Assembly (NCBI GenBank): GCA_020433835.1
Contig: JAGRBY010000219.1
Coordinates: forward strand, 1 to 10,508
Direction: 5' to 3'
Origin: Anaerolineae bacterium
GTDB lineage: Bacteria; Chloroflexota; Anaerolineae; 4572-78; J111
Length of the DNA: 10,508 nt
Shown here: positions 6,142 through 10,508 of the stretch, piece by piece
Position numbering within the stretch: position 1 is the stretch's first letter
How the letters are laid out: each line of letters begins with the position of its first letter
Position numbers and translations under genes: made by a program
Notes under the pieces: generated by a model
What the model was told of the DNA's origin: nothing
The model's input: the letters and a program-made list of their open reading frames with translations, nothing else
The model's database searches: none

Positions 6142-7992
6142 GTGTCGAATGGGTTTGCTGCCAAAGGATGCACTCGGGCTATATTGGTCCTGAATATGAA
6201 GCGCTTTATTCGAGATAGAGAGGCTAAAAAGCGGTTTGAAACGTTGCGTGGTTCAGAACTGCTCACCAAAACCTTGCAAGTAGACTGGCCGCGGGCGCTG
6301 CAAGGCCAACCCCGCTTTATCCCCCTGTCTGAAAATGGAATGACTGAAGAAGATGTCGGCTATGCCACCGGCCTTTTTCGATCACTGATGTTAAAACGAC
6401 TAACGGCTCCGACATTTGCCTTGGATAAAAGCAAGGTTCGGTTCCCGGATGACTTAGAAAGTAACTTTCAATTTAAAACCCTGTTCAAACGGGCCTGGGA
6501 TCGCTGGGACATTTGCCTGCGGGCCACAATGACCGGGTTTTTTGTTATTCGCTTAACCTATGCCTACCAACAATCGCCCCGTACCCTCATCGACCTGGCC
6601 AAAGATGCTATTAAGCTACAGGAACCTCTGGACATTCCCAGTGCTGTGAAATGGCTGGAATACAATCGCCGTCGCTTTCACGATAACCCGGAAATGCTGG
6701 CTAAAAAAGAGCGTTCGGTTAAGGCGCTCTTGGCCTGGCTGGGGGCCGATGTCAATAACCCTCAGGCCGGTGAAATGCTGTATTACCCGGTTCAATGGAA
6801 ACTGGCCGTCGAAGCGGTCAATCTATTTGTGGAAGCCGGTCGCTTTACTATTCCCCATGAAGATGGAACAATACGGCTAGAGCCAACGCCGCCCAGCATG
6901 TCGCTGCCCATTCACGACTCATACATTATCTACCACTTTGATGAGTGTTTTGCCGAACCGGGCATGATCAATCGTTCGCAGTCCGGCAAGAGCCAGGCCG
7001 GAGCCAAGATTTCGGTTTCACTGAACGATATCCGCAAATCGAAACAATCGCGCAACGCCCTCGTTAACCTGCTTGAAGGTACTGTCTTGCGCGATCCGGA
7101 CAAACCGGATAGTGAGCTGGATGCCAATGGTTACTTTCCTTCGCCGCGCTGGAGCCGGGCCGATGGGCTGCTTGATGATCCGGATGCCAACTTGGCCTCC
7201 TGGAACGACGAGCTTTGTTTGTTTACCAGCCGCACCGCGCTTATCATGCCTTCAAAGAAATGGCGTGTTCACGAAATGGCCATTTCTACCGTACCCAGCG
7301 CTACCCTAAAAGTGCAGTATGCCCGCTATTGGCATGCCATAGAGCGTATGGTTGAGTTTGTCTTAGAAGTGGATGTTCTGGCCCAACTGCTTGAAAGCAA
7401 CTCCTATCGGCTGCTGTCTCAAATTGCCGATACCATCGAGCGGATCAGGGCCGATATGTTTAAAGGCGATATTGTTATCGAAGGCAAGCTCAAGGAACAA
7501 ATGGCCCAGGCCGCCCATTTGCGGCGGGTAGCGGCTCTGGCTCAAAGTATCAGCCACGCTCAATTTTGGGGACGGGCCGAATACGCCGTCTTAAAAGCGG
7601 ATCGGCTGTTCGAACTGCTCGACGTGCCGCGCATTATTCAACACATCGAGCGCAATATCGAAAGCATCAACAGCGTAGCCGACCACGTGGATGAGCTTTA
7701 TCTGGCCGATCTGTCAGAAAAGAGTAATGATAAAGCCACCATTCTCTCTTTGGGTTTAGCCGCCGTCTCATTTATATTGGTTCTTCTGGTAATCCCCTCT
7801 TTCTGGGCCGATCTTGATGAGGTGAGCAAAACAACATTATATAGGTGGCTCTATTACGTTTATTACTATGTTGGCTCTTTTTTGGGCTTCGGTCTGTCGA
7901 CCCTGGCCATCATTCTGCTGGTCAGGGCCTTTCATCAACACGGTATAGGCCGAATTATGGGCTATTTTTCTGGAAGAAAGCATGATAGGTAA
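6142..7992 (+). CDS. Protein of unknown function, large soluble region plus two C-terminal membrane spans
   Basis: I do not recognise this 616-residue protein. GTG at 6142 is preferred because AAGGAGA lies at 6131-6136 with about 6-nt spacing; in-frame starts at 6097 (GTG) and 6103 (ATG) lack a ribosome site, and ATG 6199 is a later alternative. A basic segment (about 18-37, with KRFIRDREAKKRF) is followed by a largely alpha-helical region rich in Trp, Arg and charged residues to about 530. It includes a conserved-looking SLPIHDSYIIYHFDECF patch (about 254-270). Near 495-530 there is a helical, coiled-coil-like part before the membrane. Span 1 is at about 534-557 and span 2 at about 572-597; a short basic tail (SGRKHDR) follows. 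This topology, a big cytoplasmic domain ahead of two C-terminal helices, recalls CorA-type or other hairpin-anchored proteins, but the CorA GMN motif is absent. Neighbours are sensory genes; its role is unknown. Confidence 0.8.
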   Translation: MSNGFAAKGCTRAILVLNMKRFIRDREAKKRFETLRGSELLTKTLQVDWPRALQGQPRFIPLSENGMTEEDVGYATGLFRSLMLKRLTAPTFALDKSKVRFPDDLESNFQFKTLFKRAWDRWDICLRATMTGFFVIRLTYAYQQSPRTLIDLAKDAIKLQEPLDIPSAVKWLEYNRRRFHDNPEMLAKKERSVKALLAWLGADVNNPQAGEMLYYPVQWKLAVEAVNLFVEAGRFTIPHEDGTIRLEPTPPSMSLPIHDSYIIYHFDECFAEPGMINRSQSGKSQAGAKISVSLNDIRKSKQSRNALVNLLEGTVLRDPDKPDSELDANGYFPSPRWSRADGLLDDPDANLASWNDELCLFTSRTALIMPSKKWRVHEMAISTVPSATLKVQYARYWHAIERMVEFVLEVDVLAQLLESNSYRLLSQIADTIERIRADMFKGDIVIEGKLKEQMAQAAHLRRVAALAQSISHAQFWGRAEYAVLKADRLFELLDVPRIIQHIERNIESINSVADHVDELYLADLSEKSNDKATILSLGLAAVSFILVLLVIPSFWADLDEVSKTTLYRWLYYVYYYVGSFLGFGLSTLAIILLVRAFHQHGIGRIMGYFSGRKHDR

Positions 7993-8004
7993 TGCTGTCC
8001 CAAA

Positions 8005-8034
8005 ATCTGCCCTGCGCACCTCAAAAGGGCAGAT
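8005..8034. terminator. Perfect 9-bp hairpin between the unknown membrane protein and the kinase
   Basis: ATCTGCCCT (8005-8013) and AGGGCAGAT (8026-8034) pair perfectly around a 12-nt loop, 12 bp after the stop codon at 7992. No U-tract follows on the plus strand, so it may be a weak terminator, a pause site or a 3'-end stabiliser. On the minus strand it is followed by only four T residues. Confidence 0.5.
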
Positions 8035-8106
8035 GATTGCGTTGCCAAGTTTATGTACGTCTCTCGGCTTGTTGGCGGGGGAGTGCTGCATCTGTAGGGG
8101 GTGACA

Positions 8107-9291
8107 ATGACCAGTCACAAAGATAATAAGAAACAACTTGATAGTGAATTAAATCTCGTGCGCCGGCAAGTTAAACAGCTTGAGCAAGAGCTAAAAGCCC
8201 AAAAGCAGATCGCTTTTGCTGCGGGTATCTTTCAGCGGGATATCACCGTCCGAACACTGCTTGAGTCGCTGACAGAAGGCCTAATAATCTGTGATGAGAG
8301 TGGTATGATTGTGTTGATTAATACACGCGCCGAAGAAATATTTGGTTACAAGTCAGATGAAGTTGCCGGACACTCACTCAATATTTTCTTGCCTGAACGC
8401 TTCTATGCAACCCATACAAACCATATAGGTAGATTTTTTGAAGCTCCCCGTGTTCGACCTATGGGGCAGGGTATGGATTTAACCGGTAAAAGAAAAGATG
8501 GTGCGGAAATTCCCATCGAGGTAAGCTTGAGTTATTTGCATACGGAAATCGGGATTTTAGGGTTAGCCTTTGTAACCAACATCTCTGAGCGTAAGCAGTT
8601 AGAGGGAGCCTTGAAACGAAGAAACGACGAACTTGATACATTTGCCCGAACCGTGGCGCACGACCTTAAAGCATCGTTAGCTGCGCTTATCGGCTACAGC
8701 GAGGTTTTGGCCGATACACACAAAGCCTTATCAGAGATGGAGCGAGAAGAATACATAAAGTCTTTGGCCCGCAACGGGCGGCGGATGAGTAACATTATTG
8801 ACGAAATGTTGGTTTTTGCCAGCATACGCAAAGAAGACATTATTCAACAGCCTTTGCAAATGGACACTATTCTTACCAACACAATGCAACGCCTCAATTA
8901 TATGATCAAAGAGCATAAAGCTACCGTGATCTTACCCGATACCTTCCACAATGCAATAGGTTACGCACTCTGGGTTGAGGAAGTTTGGTATAACTATATT
9001 ACCAATGCCATCAAATATGGCGGTGATCCCCCCATTATAGAAGTTGGTAGTGAACTGCATAAAGAAGAGGTTAAATTTTGGGTTAGAGATAATGGAAAAG
9101 GTTTGACCCCAGATGAACAACGGAAGTTATTTGAACCATTCACGCAATTACACCCCCAAAAATTCGATGGCCACGGACTGGGCTTATCGATTGTAAAGAA
9201 AATTGTTGAGAAATTAAACGGGCGCGTAGAGATTGAGAGTAAAGTCGGCCAGGGCAGCGTTTTTAGTTTCTATCTGAAGAGAAGCCAATAA
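8107..9291 (+). CDS. Soluble PAS-domain sensor histidine kinase
   Basis: This is a 394-residue cytoplasmic histidine kinase that autophosphorylates from ATP and would pass phosphate to a response regulator not encoded here. ATG 8107 follows a GGGGGTGA-type site (8097-8103); GTG 8101 is in frame but overlaps that site. A coiled coil (about 8-35) precedes a PAS domain (about 42-165: LTEGLIICDESGMIVLINTR, later GKRKDGAEIPIEVSL and the closing NISERKQLE). HisKA has the phosphoacceptor H185 in FARTVAHDLKAS. The ATPase domain has N-box N300, G1 box D328-N-G-K-G332, F-box LFEPFTQ, and G2 box G355-H-G-L-G-L360. No membrane span, receiver or HAMP is present. The PAS resembles the FixL subgroup, with H103 where FixL holds its heme ligand, but the region following differs, and non-heme relatives also carry such a His. 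A hairpin follows directly after the stop. Confidence 0.95.
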   Translation: MTSHKDNKKQLDSELNLVRRQVKQLEQELKAQKQIAFAAGIFQRDITVRTLLESLTEGLIICDESGMIVLINTRAEEIFGYKSDEVAGHSLNIFLPERFYATHTNHIGRFFEAPRVRPMGQGMDLTGKRKDGAEIPIEVSLSYLHTEIGILGLAFVTNISERKQLEGALKRRNDELDTFARTVAHDLKASLAALIGYSEVLADTHKALSEMEREEYIKSLARNGRRMSNIIDEMLVFASIRKEDIIQQPLQMDTILTNTMQRLNYMIKEHKATVILPDTFHNAIGYALWVEEVWYNYITNAIKYGGDPPIIEVGSELHKEEVKFWVRDNGKGLTPDEQRKLFEPFTQLHPQKFDGHGLGLSIVKKIVEKLNGRVEIESKVGQGSVFSFYLKRSQ

Positions 9292-9321
9292 GGCATAAAC
9301 CGCCTTTATTCTTATGCCTTA
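9289..9321 (+). terminator. Hairpin containing the kinase stop codon
   Basis: TAAGGCATAA (9289-9298) and TTATGCCTTA (9312-9321) are perfect 10-bp complements around a 13-nt loop, and the first arm begins with the TAA stop of the kinase gene. There is no U-tract after it, so it may reduce readthrough or protect the 3' end rather than be a classic terminator. An overlapping alternative stem uses GCCTTTATT in the loop. Confidence 0.55.
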
Positions 9322-9345
9322 CCCATTTCAAATAAGGAGCGATGT

Positions 9346-10107
9346 ATGTATCAAACCGATATGTATGAGGGCATGGTGGCCGAGACTATCACCATGCCCG
9401 GTGATAGCAACACCCTAATCAACGCCTATTTGGCCCGTCCTCTGGGTGCCGGCCCCTTTCCGGGTGTTGTGTTAATCCACCATATGCCGGGCTGGGATGA
9501 ATGGTATCGGGAAGCCACCCGTAAGTTTGCCCATCACGGTTATATCGCTATCTCGCCCAATCTTTATTTCCGGGCCGGTCACGGCACGCCGGAAGATGTC
9601 GCTGCCAAAGTACGGGGCGATGGCGGTATTCCCGATGATCAAGCCGTGGGCGATATCGAAGGCGCGATGCTCTATCTGCGCTCGCTACCTTATTGCAACG
9701 GCAAGGTCGGCGTCTTTGGTACATGCTCGGGCGGTCGCCATGCCTTCCTGGCTGCCTGTCGCGTTCAAGGCTTCGATGCCGTGGTCGAATGTTGGGGCGG
9801 ACGGGTCGTCATGGCCGAAGCTGATCTCAACGATAACTATCCGGTCGCACCCATCGATTACACCCCCAATCTCACCTGCCCCATCCTGGGCCTCTTTGGC
9901 GAAGAAGACCACAGCCCCACGCCCGAACAGGTAGACCTGCACGAAGAAGCTTTAAAGAAGCATGGCAAAGTGTATGAATTTCACCGCTACGCCGGAGCAG
10001 GCCACGGCTTCTTCTACTCTCACCGGCCCATTTACCGCCAGCAGCAGGCAGTCGATGGCTGGCAGAAGATATTCGCCTTCTTAGGCAAGTATCTGACCAC
10101 GAACTAA
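9346..10107 (+). CDS. Dienelactone hydrolase family protein (alpha/beta hydrolase)
   Basis: This is a 253-residue cytoplasmic alpha/beta hydrolase. AAGGAG at 9334-9339 is 6 nt from ATG 9346; another ATG at 9342 is out of frame and closes after eight codons. The catalytic triad of the dienelactone hydrolase family is visible: nucleophile C127 in the elbow GVFGTCSGG, D188 in LFGEEDHSPTP, and H220 in AGAGHGFF. An early HHMPGW (45-50) strand and turn matches the oxyanion-side region, and length is normal for the family. Known members open cyclic lactone esters such as dienelactone in aromatic ring breakdown, but many relatives act on unknown esters, so the substrate is not proposed. It follows the kinase by 54 bp with a hairpin between, and precedes a DUF6295-like gene across a 178-bp gap with a palindromic element. 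There is no signal peptide. Confidence 0.93.
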   Translation: MYQTDMYEGMVAETITMPGDSNTLINAYLARPLGAGPFPGVVLIHHMPGWDEWYREATRKFAHHGYIAISPNLYFRAGHGTPEDVAAKVRGDGGIPDDQAVGDIEGAMLYLRSLPYCNGKVGVFGTCSGGRHAFLAACRVQGFDAVVECWGGRVVMAEADLNDNYPVAPIDYTPNLTCPILGLFGEEDHSPTPEQVDLHEEALKKHGKVYEFHRYAGAGHGFFYSHRPIYRQQQAVDGWQKIFAFLGKYLTTN

Positions 10108-10109
10108 TT

Positions 10110-10167
10110 GGAGCGACAAAGCTTGCCTTGTCATTTGTGATAAGGTCAAAGGTTACTTTGACGCTCC
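10110..10167. repeat. Palindromic repeat element, copy 2, extended cruciform
   Basis: GGAGCGACAAAG (10110-10121) pairs with CTTTGACGCTCC (10156-10167) with one mismatch in 12. Inside, CCTTGTCA (10126-10133) pairs with TGATAAGG (10138-10145) including one G-T, around TTTG. The first 24 bp match copy 1 at 4060-4083 with three differences. It starts 3 bp after the hydrolase stop and could mark a transcript end, though no T-run follows. Confidence 0.7.
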
Positions 10168-10239
10168 GGGGCTGTATTTTCAAAAGAGTCCGACAGTCCT
10201 TACAAGACGACAGCGACAATGAAAATCTTTTGCTATCAA

Positions 10240-10260
10240 CTAACCGCTAACCGCTAACTG
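10240..10260. repeat. Three 7-bp tandem units
   Basis: CTAACCG, CTAACCG and CTAACTG follow each other at 10240-10260, 25 bp ahead of the DUF6295-like start codon. It is a short simple repeat, without known function, and may affect spacing upstream of that gene. Confidence 0.6.
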
Positions 10261-10285
10261 CTATTTTCAAGAAAGGAAGCGCAAC

Positions 10286-10508
10286 ATGTGCACCATGATT
10301 GTCAAAAAAGTATCCATCGCCGGCAGCGGCAAAGGCCGCGAGGGCTGGTTTACCGTTAATCAAGCCAACGTTTCCTATGATCACCCCTTCCACGTCGAGA
10401 CAGAACACGCCCTCAACATCGACTTCGTCAACGAAGCCCTCGGTCCGGGGGCCAGAGTAGCCGTGGAACTCAGCGAACAAGCCGCCCGCGACCTGGTGGC
10501 CACCATCT
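10286..10508 (+). CDS. DUF6295-like small protein, 3' end missing (runs off right edge)
   Basis: Seventy-four codons are visible from ATG 10286 (GGAAG at 10275-10279, about 6 nt upstream) to the window edge. The start MCTMIVKKVSIAGSGKGREG and the later FVNEALGPGARVAVELSEQA match my memory of the DUF6295 family, small actinobacterial and Chloroflexota proteins of about 90-100 residues with unknown function, so perhaps 20 residues are missing. The sequence suggests a compact alpha/beta fold without membrane span or signal peptide. It lies 178 bp after the dienelactone hydrolase-like gene; that pairing may be meaningful but is not proof of an operon, since a palindromic element and a tandem 7-mer lie between them. 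Confidence 0.75.
   Translation, partial: MCTMIVKKVSIAGSGKGREGWFTVNQANVSYDHPFHVETEHALNIDFVNEALGPGARVAVELSEQAARDLVATI

Noticed and set aside
6458..6470. GAAAGTAACTTTC inside the unknown gene, resembling the tandem-array unit
   Set aside because: It is one copy inside a coding region encoding Glu-Ser-Asn-Phe and is probably chance.
9497..9934. Long second plus-strand frame inside the hydrolase gene
   Set aside because: It is a shadow frame of the hydrolase, which has a complete catalytic triad in its own frame.

Overview
This window comes from a bacterial chromosome of roughly balanced GC content. It is rich in one-component and two-component signalling genes and in palindromic intergenic repeats. 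The gene mix (an HU-like/DUF4469 protein, a GAF protein with a C-terminal Cys4 knuckle, a soluble PAS histidine kinase, a dienelactone hydrolase followed by a DUF6295-like gene) and the loosely packed layout suggest a Chloroflexota-like, possibly Anaerolineae-type, organism. That assignment is inferred from gene content only; no rRNA or other phylogenetic marker is present.

Layout. Positions 1-1831 (minus strand) hold the first 610 codons of a methyl-accepting chemotaxis protein that runs off the left edge. A 789-bp gap follows, then 2621-3343 (+), an HU/IHF-like DNA-binding protein with a DUF4469-type C-terminal domain. Its TGA stop is followed in frame by 35 further open, coding-looking codons. 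A strong intrinsic terminator follows at 3489-3522, then a six-copy tandem repeat array (3569-3700), a 15-bp direct repeat, an extended -10 promoter (3942-3970) and a structured leader. These lead into a GNAT N-acetyltransferase (4096-4602).

Positions 4603-4871 contain a 20-codon ORF with a good ribosome site and a second open frame without a start codon, perhaps the remains of one broken small gene. Positions 4872-5615 encode the GAF/Cys4 protein. Its stop codon lies inside the left terminal repeat of a nested inverted-repeat element (5612-5758) that looks like a MITE. A possible 35-residue single-span membrane peptide follows (5913-6020), then a 616-residue protein of unknown function with two C-terminal membrane spans (6142-7992).

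The right part holds a soluble PAS histidine kinase (8107-9291), a dienelactone hydrolase-family protein (9346-10107), a palindromic intergenic element sharing a 24-bp core with the element in front of the GNAT gene, and the start of a DUF6295-like small protein (10286 to the right edge).

How they work together. All genes except the chemoreceptor point right, but most are separated by 50-500 bp of hairpin-rich DNA, so they are probably mostly separate transcription units. The chemoreceptor, GAF protein and kinase are all sensory, but no response regulator, CheA or CheW gene lies here, so their partners must be elsewhere. No CRISPR array, tRNA, rRNA, transposase or recognisable defence operon was found. 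The least explained items are the unknown two-span protein, the in-frame extension of the HU-like gene, and the families of palindromic repeats.
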